Assembly (NCBI GenBank): GCA_949316495.1
Contig: OX439004.1
Span: forward strand, 44,502,447-44,566,446
Reading direction: 5' to 3'
DNA: 64,000 bases
Source of the DNA: Amphiduros pacificus
Taxonomy: Eukaryota; Annelida; Polychaeta; Phyllodocida; Hesionidae
Shown: in pieces, positions 24,619-36,622 of the stretch
Position numbering within the stretch: the first letter of the stretch is position 1
Layout of the letters: every line of letters starts with the position of its first letter
Notes under the pieces: model-generated
The model's input: only the letters and a program-made list of their open reading frames with translations
The model's database searches: none
What the model was told of the DNA's origin: nothing
Made by a program: the position numbers and the translations under genes

Positions 24619-24624
24619 AATAAA
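24619..24624 (+). promoter_or_regulatory. Candidate polyadenylation signal of the lectin/CUB gene
   Basis: AATAAA about 365 bp after the stop codon, in an AT-rich 3' region. It is the first clear canonical hexamer on this strand after the stop. Confidence 0.5.
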
Positions 24625-25099
24625 GGAACAAAGTTCGCTTTTATGGTCAGTAATACAACAATGATATGATTATAATATGAGAGGGATTAGCTTCATAAGA
24701 CCATGATCAGTCACATCAAGGTTATATAATACACCACCAGGTGGCTCAGATGTCCAGCTGTATTTCTAATATTATACCTTCATGTTAATCAATACACTAA
24801 CAATCGTCCATTTTTCAACGTTGTGTTTGTCAAGAGTGTTCTACAACGTTACATTAATTGAGATTTTGATATGATTACAGACTGCCCCTCCGGAAATATC
24901 AAAGACATCTCTTTGGGGATCTAAATATTTCAATTTGAAAGGGATACATAGCATTCATTCATTCATTAAGATTCTCGATTCATTCTTGATTTTGAACACT
25001 GTTATCAGGTCAGATTGAAGCCAGTCACTGGGACTCAATGCCCTACCATTTTCGAAGAGTGACTGGAAATCTTTCTTTTGTATGATCACATAGACATAA

Positions 25100-25265
25100 T
25101 AACACAAACTACAGCCTTTCATAACCAGTCATGGAGCACTGGCTGGATTGGGAAACACCTCAGTATCCATCTTTCTCGGCCATGCATTATGACCAAAGTA
25201 TTTGTCCTACCTGGGATTCAAACATGGGAGACAGACATTTTACCAACTAAACCACGCCCCATCCC
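25100..25265 (-). mobile_element. Old tRNA-derived SINE remnant (third type)
   Basis: The minus strand reads a tRNA-like head near 25265: GGGGCGTGGTTTAGTTGG (A box) and GTTTGAATCCC (B box). The body does not match family 1 in this window. Boundaries are approximate. Confidence 0.45.
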
Positions 25266-26087
25266 CGATTCCTGGGAAAACAAGTAAACAAACACGTGAT
25301 TCGTGGACAGAACAATGCAAACAGTTTCCTACGAAACTAATAACAAGTTTGTTGTAAAAAAAGTTGAAGGTTGAAGAAATAACGATTCTATTGTGTACAA
25401 ATGAATAAAATGTATTAATGATATCCATTCCTTCGATGTTTTCAAACTGTGCTGTCTTGATCCTTCATATTACTTTTTAAAAATAAAAGATCGATATATA
25501 CATGTACAGTTATATGAGACATGACTTATGAATCTTGGCACACATGACGTGTTAAACGTCATCAAATTGTGCTGTAATCTTATATCGTCTGATAAACGTA
25601 AACAGCACATGATGGACGACATTGCCTATTGCATGACACGATTGTGAGTGTGTATATTAGACCCTTAAGAGATCATGAGGCGATCTATGATTTAATCACA
25701 ACCGTTGTGCTATTAGTGCTTTCACAGCTTGACTAAGGCTATCACAAAGGATTTTCTCGGTAACACAATAGGTGAGAATGCATTTTCAGCCGTGCCCTAT
25801 TCAGCTTTAAATCCCCACTATCCTTTTTCCAATGTTTCACCTCCAAAGTCAAGAGTATTCTTTTATGAAAAAAAACCCACATCAAACTGATATTAAATGG
25901 TTTTAACAGCACAGCATAATTGCTTTTTAAAGAAATCTTTATTGTTCTTTTAATAAGCTCTCAACTTATAAATGCTATGGGAGCAGCTACAAAAAACGCT
26001 TAATTTGGAGGTCTAGGTACCAAATTGAATCCTCTATTTTGGTAAATTAAGGTACATATACATTAAGAGCATCACAGCATGTGGTAA

Positions 26088-26335
26088 AAAGGCCACGGCC
26101 CTTGTGTTGTTGATGAGAGTGCAAACGTATTAGCACCTGTTCCTCTGTGAGGATATAAAGGTCACATGTTCCTTTGAATTCATGTTACAATTTTTCAATC
26201 GAGCTGATGTCCATGCAAATCTGTGACCGGGCAGGTTGTAATGTCAACGACCTGAGACATCTCAATTCAGTGAAACAGCACAATATCTGCTACAAGTAGG
26301 TCTCGTCGTGATATAACTGAAATGTCAAAAGTGGC
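26088..26335 (+). mobile_element. Old, diverged SINE of family 1, forward orientation
   Basis: The head is recognisable (GGCCACGGCCCTTGTG, TTCCTCTGTGAGGAT), as is the body (CTGCTACAAGTAGGTCTC), compared with the younger copies. It is heavily diverged and is the only family 1 copy in the window with its head on the left. Confidence 0.7.
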
Positions 26336-26833
26336 TTCAAATCGTATAAAACAAAAATGTGATATATTTACATGGGGTTATAAGAAAAGTTGTAATAAGA
26401 ATAAGAAGGTGGGTTGGATAAAGGTGGGATGGGTGAACTCTTTGTGACCCCAGAGGGGTTCCTTTGAATAACACTAGAAAGACATTAAACCGCTCTAACC
26501 ACGTCAAACCATGGTCAAAAGCTTATTATCATTATCACTCGACGTTATTTTACCTTTCAGTTCCTCTATTATAACACTCCATCTACAAATGACGCCAACC
26601 AAGGAGTGTGCTTAAAAAATGAGCTATTGATTAGGGCCTTGTTCAAATAAATTTACAGACACTTATTAGGTTGCATCAGTCAAAACAATAGCTAGACATG
26701 AAAGGTAAATACATTAATCACTCATTTGTCATTTTTTCCTTTTTTCAAATTTGATGCATTAATCCTTTAAGATTATCATACATATCTGAATTACATGTAA
26801 AACGTATAGTAATATAATCACTTTTGAAGTGTA

Positions 26834-28575
26834 CAACCATGTACAACGATATCATTCTTCAACCATGTACAACGATATCAGTCTTCACCCATGTACAACG
26901 ATATCAGTCTTCAACCATGTACAACGATATCATTCTTCAACCATGTACAACGATATCATTCTTCAACCATGTACAACGATATCATTCTTCAACCATGTAC
27001 AACGATATCAGTCTTCAACCATGTACAACGATATCAGTCTTCAACCATGTACAACGATATCAGTCTTCAACCATGTACAACGATATCATTCTTCAACCAT
27101 GTACAACGATATCATTCTTCAACCATGTACAACGATATCATTCTTCAACCATGTACAACGATATCAGTCTTCAACCATGTACAACGATATCAGTCTTCAA
27201 CCATGTACAACGATATCAGTCTTCAACCATGTACAACGATATCATTCTTCAACCATGTACAACGATATCAGTCTTCAACCATGTACAACGATATCAGTCT
27301 TCAACCATGTACAACGATATCAGTCTTCAACCATGTACAACGAGATCAGTCTCCAATCATGTACAACGATATCAGTCTTCAACCATGTACAACGATATCA
27401 GTCTTCAACCATGTACAACGATATCATTCTTCAACCATGTACAACGATATCAGTCTTCAACCATGTACAACGATATCAGTCTTCAACCATGTACAACGAT
27501 ATCAGTCTTCAACCATGTACAACGATATCAGTCTTCAACCATGTACAACGATATCATTCTTCAACCATGTACAACGATATCATTCTTCAACCATGTACAA
27601 CGATATCATTCTTCAACCATGTACAACGATATCAGTCTTCAACCATGTACAACGATATCATTCTTCAACCATGTACAACGATATCAGTCTTCAACCATGT
27701 ACAACGATATCATTCTTCAACCATGTACAACGATATCATTCTTCAACCATGTACAACGATATCATTCTTCAACCATGTACAACGATATCATTCTTCAACC
27801 ATGTACAACGATATCAGTCTTCAACCATGCACAACGATATCAGTCTTCAACCATGTACAACGATATCAGTCTTCAACCATGTACAACGATATCAGTCTTC
27901 AACCATGTACAACGATATCAGTCTTCAACCATGTACAACGATATCAGTCTTCAACCATGTACAACGATATCATTCTTCAACCATGTACAACGATATCATT
28001 CTTCAACCATGTACAACGATATCAGTCTTCAACCATGTACAACGATATCATTCTTCAACCATGTACAACGATATCAGTCTTCAACCATGTACAACGATAT
28101 CAGTCTTCAACCATGTACAACGATATCAGTCTTCAACCATGTACAACGATATCAGTCTTCAACCATGTACAACGATATCAGTCTTCAACCATGTACAACG
28201 ATATCAGTCTTCAACCATGTACAACGATATCAGTCTTCAACCATGTACAACGATATCAGTCTTCAACCATGTACAACGATATCAGTCTTCAACCATGTAC
28301 AACGATATCAGTCTTCAACCATGTACAACGATATCAGTCTTCAACCATGTACAACGATACCAGTCTTCAACCATGTACAACGATATCAGTCTTCAACCAT
28401 GTACAACGATATCAGTCTTCAACCATGTACAACGATATCAGTCTTCAATCATGTACAACGATATCAGTCTTCAATCATGTACAACGATATCAGTCTTCAA
28501 CCATGTACAACGATATCAATCTTCAACCATGTACAACGATATCAGTCTTCAACCATGTACAAGGATATCAGTCTT
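26834..28575 (+). repeat. 26-bp minisatellite, 67 units
   Basis: The unit is CAACCATGTACAACGATATC plus AGTCTT. The array is 1742 bp, exactly 67 x 26, so there is no net indel. The main polymorphism is AGTCTT (about 46 units) against ATTCTT (20 units), with one AATCTT. Each unit contains two palindromes, TGTACA and GATATC. Because 26 is not a multiple of 3 and the unit has no forward stop, all three plus-strand frames are open for about 580 codons with a 26-residue period. This is a property of the repeat and not evidence of a protein. Confidence 0.97.
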
Positions 28576-29503
28576 TGATCCATCAGAACTTGAGTTAATC
28601 CCATATAGATGTTTTAATAGAGGCAGTTGAGGTGGAGAAGGCAGATTTAAGTCACACGTTTTAAATCCTTTTATCCTTTAATATGACGTGGATACAACCT
28701 TTCTGCTTCACGGTGATTTCATGTTTCCCTTTAAAACTGAGCAAAACAGTAGGTGAGTAATTGACATTTTAACCCTAGCTCAGCAGTGATGGGTAATTTG
28801 TCAAGTGGCGCACATCTCTTACTATGCAAATATTAAGGGAAGGCGATGTTCGTTGAAAAGGGGGTCTCTTTTGAAGTGCCTTTTATAAAGGTGATACAGC
28901 CTTTGTGATTCTGTGGGTTGGATGCAGATGTAAATGCCGATAAAAGGAAAGATTGTCGAGAACCAATATCTCCACCAGAGGGCACTCTCTCTCTGCTGCA
29001 TACAAACCATAAATGTGCACATCTATTTGTTATTCATAGACTTCTCTTTTCTCAAATGCACCAGCTTTGTCACGAGAATTGATTTATGATGCTGAAACAA
29101 TCTTATTTATTCTGATGATAGAATGCTCCGGGCTAACTCGTTACTCCTTGTCCGTGTCCCTTCAAAACACCACTGGAAAGTGGCTTATGTATCTGAAGGG
29201 TTCTCATGAGATTATATCCCAGCAAGGTGATAGTCTTGAAGAACCCATCCCATTAAAAAATCCCTTCTCACGTGGGAAAAACAGTTGTATTAATGATTGC
29301 CTGCATTATTTTACACTTACTCGGAAATACATGTTTTGGAGATTTTACAATTATAATGAAAAAATGAAGGTTAATTCATATATATCCCTATAAATTGTAT
29401 TATGAATAATAAAATAGACTAACAATTGTTTTTTAAAGCGCTATGAGAAAGCTTTGCTAGGTGTAAGCGCTATAGAAATATTTTATCATTATTATTATTA
29501 TTA

Positions 29504-29546
<43 letters not shown>

Positions 29547-30387
29547 TATTATTATTGTATATGGCTATAGACGATGACAAACAGAACTCAACACCTCCAA
29601 AGTCCTAAAAAATAAAACTCAGTAAATCATATAACACGAAACTAATAGATGATAACAAACTTTTTATATATTTTTCAACATGAAACTCCCAAAATTTCAA
29701 CATACAAACAATTCTATAATTAAAAAAAAATGCATACAAATATTTAGTATTTTACGAAAGGGATATTCATAATAACAATGCCCAAATACTGTAAAATGCT
29801 TCAATATAAAGTTTTTTCTAGTTTTTTTCTCAAAGCTTATTATTTTGTAAATATATTGCCAAACAGTATTTAAACACAATATTAGGCTTTGTACACTGCA
29901 TTAAAATGAACATCCTAACACAGCTGCGCCTTTAAAGAATTGATAACAACAAAGATTATAAATACTCCTAATTTCAAAATACGTACCTTAAACCCTGACC
30001 TAGGAACAGTTGAATTAATGATTGCTTGCATTTTTTTACTTTTACGCAGAAGATTAATTCAATGAGAAATATATATATATGGCTATAAATTTTGTTATGA
30101 ATAAAAAATAGACACTTGTTGTATTCAAAATGTATTGTATGCAACTATAGACGTTGACAAACAAAAGAGCTCAACACCTCCAAAGTCCTCAGAAATAAAA
30201 CTCCGGAAATCATATAATATGAAACTTAATATAGAATAGTTTTGCAATGGAATAAATAGATTGGATGATAAGAAACTTTTTATTTAAATTTCTTCTTAAC
30301 CAATGTAAAAAGTACATTAAACCCTGACCTAAATGTTATCACAATCTGACCAAAACTGATTATTCACAGAAGTCAAAACTGGCCAAA
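28576..30387. other. 3' flank of the SLC23 locus, left part of duplicated block A
   Basis: From about 28895 this matches 47622-48259. Block A has an extra internal duplication: the stretch near 29547-29670 is repeated near 30135-30290 (shared CAACACCTCCAAAGTCCT). A CTCF-like motif TCCACCAGAGGGCACTC lies at 28971-28987 and its partner at 47674-47690. No coding sequence is supported. Confidence 0.7.
29430..29560 (+). repeat. SINE/LINE 3'-end fragment with (ATT)n tail
   Basis: AAGCGCTATGAG, then AGCGCTATAGAAATATTTTA, then a TTA/ATT microsatellite. This resembles the widespread metazoan retroposon 3' end with trinucleotide tail. It is absent from the corresponding place in duplicate B. Confidence 0.55.
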
Positions 30388-30680
30388 ACTAAAGTTAGAA
30401 TTGAATGAATGAATTAATGAATGGTTTCTTTACGGCACATCGACGCAATGAGGTCATTCAGTGCCAAAATAGTAAAAACAAAAATGTTATATTGACTAGA
30501 AACAAAATGTAAATATTAATACAATATGTAGATAACACAAGAATTTAACAACAGCATTTATATAACACCAATCAAATATAATAAATATGTATAATTTGTT
30601 TAAAAGACTTTATCAGTATGATGTTTTGCAGTTCTTGATAAATAAGTCAATGACATATTAAATAAACAAAAGCTCTGCCC

Positions 30681-33600
30681 TTATAACTGATTATAAAGTC
30701 CTATGTGAGTTAAAAACGATACTATCACAGAAGTATCTACAGTATCAAATAACGTATGTAAATCTTGTACATTAAAATATTGAGTTCGTATAATATCAAA
30801 ATCGATACACTCAATTAAAATATGTTTAATAGTCAAAGCCCTTTGACAACCAATACATTCCGGTTGATCTTCACCTTTAAGCAGATAACAGTGCGTCAAA
30901 TGACTATGTCCTATTTTTATACTGGTTAAAACAGACTCTTCTCTACGGTTAATTCTAATAGCACCTTTAGTTTTGCCTAGAATGGGCTAAATTTCATGTA
31001 ATTTATTAAAAACAGCTTCGTTCCAGCGCAACTGCCATTTAGAACGTAAAAAAACAGTAATATATTTCTTAAACTCTGTATATATGGAATAAGTAAATCT
31101 ATTGGGCATTTGTCCAATGCTGCTTTGGCAGCTTGGTCAGCGGCCTCATTTCCATGGATTCCAATGTGACTGGGGATCCAATAAAAACGTATTTCTTTAT
31201 TTTCATCTGTACAGAGTCTATGATACCGTTCGAGAATTTTGTAAATAAAGGGATTTTTCCAATCCTTTGCTTTCAATGCTTGTAAACAAGACAAAGAATC
31301 AGAAAAAATTTAAAATGTTTGATGTGGAGAAGTCTCCACATGATCCAAAGCAAGGTACAAAGCATGTAGTTCTGCAGAAAAAATCAATGATTTATTTGGC
31401 AGACGTTCTGAATAAATATGATTGCCCTTAACAGCAGCTGCAGCAGCCTTTTCATCGTCAAATGATCCATCAGTGTATATACACTGATAGCCAGTGAAAA
31501 TAGATTTAATTTCTTTATATCTATTTATATAAAGGGATGGATCGGTTGAGTATTTCTTTAATTCTGACATAGCTACATTAATATTTAAAGTTTCATAGGT
31601 CCATGGAGGTGTTTCAGGATATTGAAATTTAGCTACATGATTCGGATTTAAATTTAAAGATTGTAAAGATTCTTTAATGCGAATGCCAAAAGTCGGTATT
31701 GTATTTGGTTTATTTTCAAAAAGATCAACATAATTTGGATTGAATATAGCGTCATGTGCAGGATTGTCTGGGCAAGCAGCAATTTTTGCAGCATACTGAA
31801 GGGCAAGCCTTTCTCTTCTTAAATCAAGAGGCAGTTCATCTGCCTCAACTGCCAAGCTATCTGCAGGCGAGGTACGAAATGCACCAAGGCATAGTCTTAA
31901 CCCTTGATTTTGTACAGGATCGAGCATTTTAATATACGATGGACGTGCTGATCCATATCCCATACACCCATAATCAAGTTTGGAACGTACCAGTGCTCTA
32001 TATAATTGTAATAAAACATTACGGTCCCCTCCCCAATCGGTATGGGCGAGAACCCGTAATAAATCTAATGCCTTCTGGCATTTCTTTTTTACATATTTAA
32101 TATGAGGGATAAAAGATAGTTTTCTATAAAAAATAAGTCCAAGAAACTTGGTTTCTTCGACAACAGGGATTCGAGTTTGGCCAAGGTGTAGATCAGGATC
32201 TGGGTGAGCCTTCCACTTTTTACAAAAGTGCATACATACTGTCTTTTTCAAAGAAAACTTAAATCCATTGTTATCAGCCCATTCTTGTAATCTATTTAGG
32301 TGTTGTTGGAGCTGCCGTTCTATTGTATGCATGCTTGAAATTATCAACAAAAAGTGAGCAATCTGCTCCAGGCCTCATACAATCAACAATGCTGTTAATT
32401 TTAATAATAAAAAGGGTGACTGATAATATACTATGCTGTGGAACACCCATTTCCTGATCAAAAACATCAGAAAGTGATGCACCCACTCGAACTTTAAAAT
32501 GTGTTTGATAGAAAATTTTGAATAAAAAGGGGTAAACGACCCCTTAATCCCATATCATATAAATCACTCATTATTCCATATTTCCATGTGGTGTCGTAAG
32601 CTTTCTCTAAATCAAAAAATATACTAACCACATGTTCGCCTTTTATAAAACCCTCTCGTATAAACGTTTCTAAACGTACCAGATGGTCAATAGTACTTCG
32701 CGTTTTTCTAAAGCCACTCTGTGCAACATAAATATAAGCCGCAGTTTCTAAAAACCAAACTAAACGCTCGTTAATCATTTGTTCCATTGATTTACAAATA
32801 CAACTTGTTAACGCAATGGGACGATAATTATTTGAATCTGACGAGTCTTTGCCAGGTTTGGTAATAGGAATGATAGTGGCTTCACTCCATGAAGGAGGAA
32901 AATTACCACTTTCCCAAATATTATTAAAAATATCCAAAAGATACCCAAGTGTTTGGTCAGGGAGGTGTTTGAGAATTTGATAGTGTATATGATCAGGTCC
33001 AGGAGCGGTATCATGGGATTTATCTAAAGCAAGTTTTAAATCTGATATTGTGAATGGCTTATTATACTGTTCCAAGTTATTAGATATGAAATTTAGTTGG
33101 TTTCTTTCTTTTCTATTTTTTATTTGTTGGAATTTTATAGAATAATTATCAGATGAGGAATTCTTGGAAATGGTTTGACCTATTGTATTACCTATTTCAG
33201 TGGGATTTGTAATTAGTTGGCCATTATGATTTAGATGTTTGATCCTTGCTCCACCTCCCTTCCAAGTGATTTTACGCACCATATCCCAGCATTTTTGTAT
33301 TTAATTTAGAAACGTAATCTTTCCAACTTTTTCTTTTGCTTATTTTAATAATATAACGGGCTTTAGCTCTTTTTATACAAAATTGGTGCAAATTATATTG
33401 AGTTGGCTGTCGATTAAATATTTTCAGAGTTTTTTTGCGCTCCTTGACAGCTTTTTTGCACTCATCATTAAACCAGGGTTTTTCTTTAATTTTAGAATTT
33501 GGCTTTGATTTGGGAATACACCCATCAGCAATATTATACAATGTATCCGTAAAAACTTGAAGAGGATCATCTACATTGTTAAAAATTTCTGGCGTTATTT

Positions 33601-34342
33601 TGTTAAAACAGGATGTTTGAAATTTTGACCAATCGGCTTTATGAAATTTCCACTTGGGGATTCGTTCATCTGGTGGAGGAAAATGGTTATTTAAAATAAT
33701 AGGGTAATGATCACTACCCCATTGATCTTCCTCTACTTCCCAGGAATAGTCTAAAAATAAATTTGGAGTGCACATGGAGAGATCTATTGATGTTAAAGAG
33801 CCTGTAGCAGGATGTAAATATGGCGGAGAATCGTTATTCCAAATGCACAAACTATTATTATTTAAGAAATCTTCTATTATACGTCCTTTGGCATCAGTAT
33901 TATTTCTGCCACCCCAAAGATAGTTGTGAGCATTAAAGTCACCAACTAGCATATATGGTTCTGGCAGCTGAGTTATTAGGTTATTTAAACCTGTAATATT
34001 AATTGGTTCACTTGGTGGTAAATATACTGAACATATTGTCAATGTATTGTGCAAGATAACCCTAACAGCAGAAGCTTGTAAATTAGTATTTAATATTACT
34101 TTACTTTGGGGTATACAGGATTTAACAAAAATAGAAACTCCGCCATGTGCTCGGTCCATAATGTCAATTGAACCGACTTTATTATACAGTACATATCCCT
34201 TAAATGTTGTGGAATTATCTTTAAATTTAGTTTCTTGTAAACAAATTACCGATGCATTATATTTTTGGGCTAATAACTCCAGTTCTGGTCTGTTTGCCTC
34301 AAATCCTCTACAATTTCATTGAATAATATTGCTAATAGCCAT
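30681..34342 (-). pseudogene. LINE copy 1 ORF2 (endonuclease, RT, RNase H), decayed
   Basis: Endonuclease about 34342-33300 (LVGDFNAHNYLWGG, GSDHYPIILN), RT about 33280-31900 (FFDLEKAYDTTW), RNase H about 31480-31100 (YTDGSFDD, SAELHALYLALD, IPSHIGIHGNEAADQAA). The RT active-site box reads FVDN instead of FVDD, and GVPQG reads GVPQH. There are frame breaks near 33275, 32490, 32345, 31300 and 30970 and a stop at the eighth residue after MAISNIIQ. This copy cannot be autonomous. Confidence 0.85.
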
Positions 34343-34389
34343 ATTTAAAATAATGAGTAATAATACAATGTGGTCAAACATAATCATTT

Positions 34390-35892
34390 AATTCTACTAC
34401 GATTATGCTTGGAGTGCACCTGAATGCTATTTATATCAGGAGGATCATTTGTATCCATCCTTTCTAATGATTTTGTTCTTTGTATTTTATTTTTCCTTGA
34501 TCTCTAGTTTCTTTTTTGTCAGACTTATTAACAGGTTTATTCTGCTGTGAAGAATTGGAATTTGCACCTTTGGTGCTTGATGTTGATTGAATCTGTGAAG
34601 GTTTTATGGAAGATTGTGTAGGTTTTATTGAAGATTGAGTAAGTAAAGGGGTAGAAGATACAGGAGTCTGTGTTGATATTGCTGTTATTGATTTGCTCAT
34701 ATAGGAATAGTTCTTTTCACCAATTGGCCATGTTAAATCTGTTTGAACTAAAATGGATTTAGTATCTTTTGATTTTGTGACAATAGCATAGGAATTTCTT
34801 TGAGGGGTATTGTTGCTTTCTACTCGTTTTCTGGCTTCTGGAAAGGAAATGTTTTCTGTGTACTTTATTCTCTGAATTTCTTTTTCTCTTACAAAAGAGG
34901 GGCAATTCCGAGAATATGACGGGTGTTCACCTTCACAATTATTGCATTTGAAAGACTGAGATTCACAATTTTCACTTCTGTGCTGGCCATATTTCTGACA
35001 TTTGAAACAACGCAGTGGGCTTGGAATATATATATTAACTCTTACGTTTAAATATCCAATTTTGATTGATTGATTTGTTTGTTTGTTTGGGGTTTTACAT
35101 CACTTTCAACATTATTTCAGTCATTTCGTGATGGGACCTACTTGTAGCAGATATAGTGCTGCCTCACTGAATTGTCATGTCACAGGTCCTTGACATGACA
35201 ACCCACCCGGTCACAGATTTACAAGGACAACGGATTAACCCTTTTGGCACGGCCCTCAGCTCATATGGGAAATTGAATCATGAGTTCAATCTCGACATGG
35301 CCGGGATTCGAACCCACGACCTTTGGATCACCACAGAGGAACTGGTGCTAGTAAGCTAGCGCTCTAACCAACTGGGCCACGGGCCGTGGCCCTTGATTGA
35401 TTGAGGTAGCTGCGTTGTTTCAAAAGTGATAATATAGGTATTGATGGGAGTTCTGACGCCATCTTTATTGATGCTAATGCGACGGCAAGCGACAACATTC
35501 TGATCAGATAGCTCCTCAACAATATCGGTCTCTGGTATACCAGAAAGTTCTGGACACCTGATAACTCCCTTTCTGGTGTTTAGGGTCTTATGAGGAGTTA
35601 TTTTTACAGGGATATTGGCCAATAAAGAGCATTTCAATAAATTATTGGAATGACTCTTTCTGTCCACTTCTATTAATAATTTGTCATGCATCTTTTTAAC
35701 GTTTTTCACTTTTCCAGCTTCTTCTTGAATACCTTTTTCAATTGCAAAAGGAGACATTTTATCTATGGTGCGTAGTGGATCCGTGCTTTCAACTATTAAA
35801 AATCTTGGCCATCTTGTTTCATTTGTGTTTAAATCGTTATCCAAGTCCGTTTCCATATCAGCCCTTTGTCTTTTTTGTTTGTTTGATGCCAT
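34390..35892 (-). pseudogene. LINE copy 1 ORF1, interrupted by a SINE
   Basis: It starts MASNKQKRQRADMETD and has an RRM-like central region (IPVKIT, GVIRCPELSG). After the SINE at 35074-35392 come zinc knuckles (CFKCQKYG, CNNCEGEHPSYSRNC) and a Ser/Thr/Gln-rich C-terminus. A frame change near 34480 shifts the last part. Compared with copy 2, one of the three knuckles is shortened. Confidence 0.8.
35074..35392 (-). mobile_element. tRNA-derived SINE in LINE ORF1 (family 1)
   Basis: 319 bp with a 12-bp target duplication TTGATTGATTGA (35062-35073, 35393-35404). The head on the minus strand has A box TGGCCCAGTTGGTTAGAGCG and B box GGGTTCGAATCCC; the tail is CAAACAAACAAA. It is a well-preserved copy. 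Confidence 0.95.
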
Positions 35893-36622
35893 ATGTGTTG
35901 TGTTTATTGTTCATTGTCCATGTTCCTAAGCCTTACTCTGACTCCTATTTTAAAAAATAGGGAGTTATAGATATGGAGCAGAGCCATCAGCACACCTATA
36001 AACATCAGCTACATTAGACAATATACTCGAGAAAATATAAAAATGCACCCCAGATTGACCCGTTTGAGCAATCAAGCTCCACACATCTGTTATGTTAAAA
36101 CTTGTAGACAATGCCAATAATTGTTTTGAAAAAATTGTTTATATTACCATACATTTTATCTTAAGAACATGTAGAATTTATCATTGATAATGTATCTAAA
36201 ATAAAACAACCTAAACCTTATAATACCTGAACTTTAGATATGGAAAAATGTGTGGAGCTATATTCCACAAGCCGGTTGGACAATATCGGGCCCTTAAGTC
36301 CTCCATGTCTAGGGTGAATATTTGGGTTCAAACAGGTGTGTTGCATCTGGACCGGTATAACTGCCAAACCAGTCCAGTGTTCAACCTGCAGAACTCAATA
36401 TCCTCCCCTTACAGGTCGCACCTCACGGCAAACAAGGCGCCATGGTTATTTTTTTCGTTCGCCTTTTACGAACTGACAAAAAAACCAGGGAGTAAAAAAA
36501 TCAGAGGACCATTCTAACCCCAGGCCCACATGGGGACCCCTTTAGTCGCCTTTTACGACATGCTGGGGGGCAGTGGGGCTATTCTTTAATCCCCACACCC
36601 ACAGGGGAGACTAAAGTTAGAA

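Larger units (their letters stand above)
24256..26833. other. Intergenic region with old SINE remnants
   Basis: 3' flank of the lectin/CUB gene. It holds a CTCF-like motif at 24732-24747 (CACCACCAGGTGGCTC), a short ATTC run near 24955 and two old SINE remnants listed separately. No gene is supported. Confidence 0.6.
30401..36609 (-). mobile_element. I-superfamily (Nimb/I-like) LINE, copy 1, full length but decayed
   Basis: 6.2 kb on the minus strand, flanked by the 13-bp target duplication ACTAAAGTTAGAA (30388-30400, 36610-36622). Its 5' end starts CTCCCCTGTGGGTG, its 3' end is a CATT-repeat tail. ORF1 has CCHC knuckles; ORF2 has AP endonuclease, reverse transcriptase, RNase H and a C-terminal CCHC. 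RNase H places it in the I superfamily; the exact clade is inferred. ORF2 carries several frame breaks, an early stop in the endonuclease (W to stop in the QWNCRG motif) and a mutated RT box. A SINE splits ORF1. Confidence 0.9.

Noticed and set aside
26824-28630. Three overlapping forward frames of 579-589 codons as a repetitive protein
   Set aside because: All three frames are open for the same arithmetic reason (26-bp unit without stops), and nothing upstream looks like a promoter or exon.
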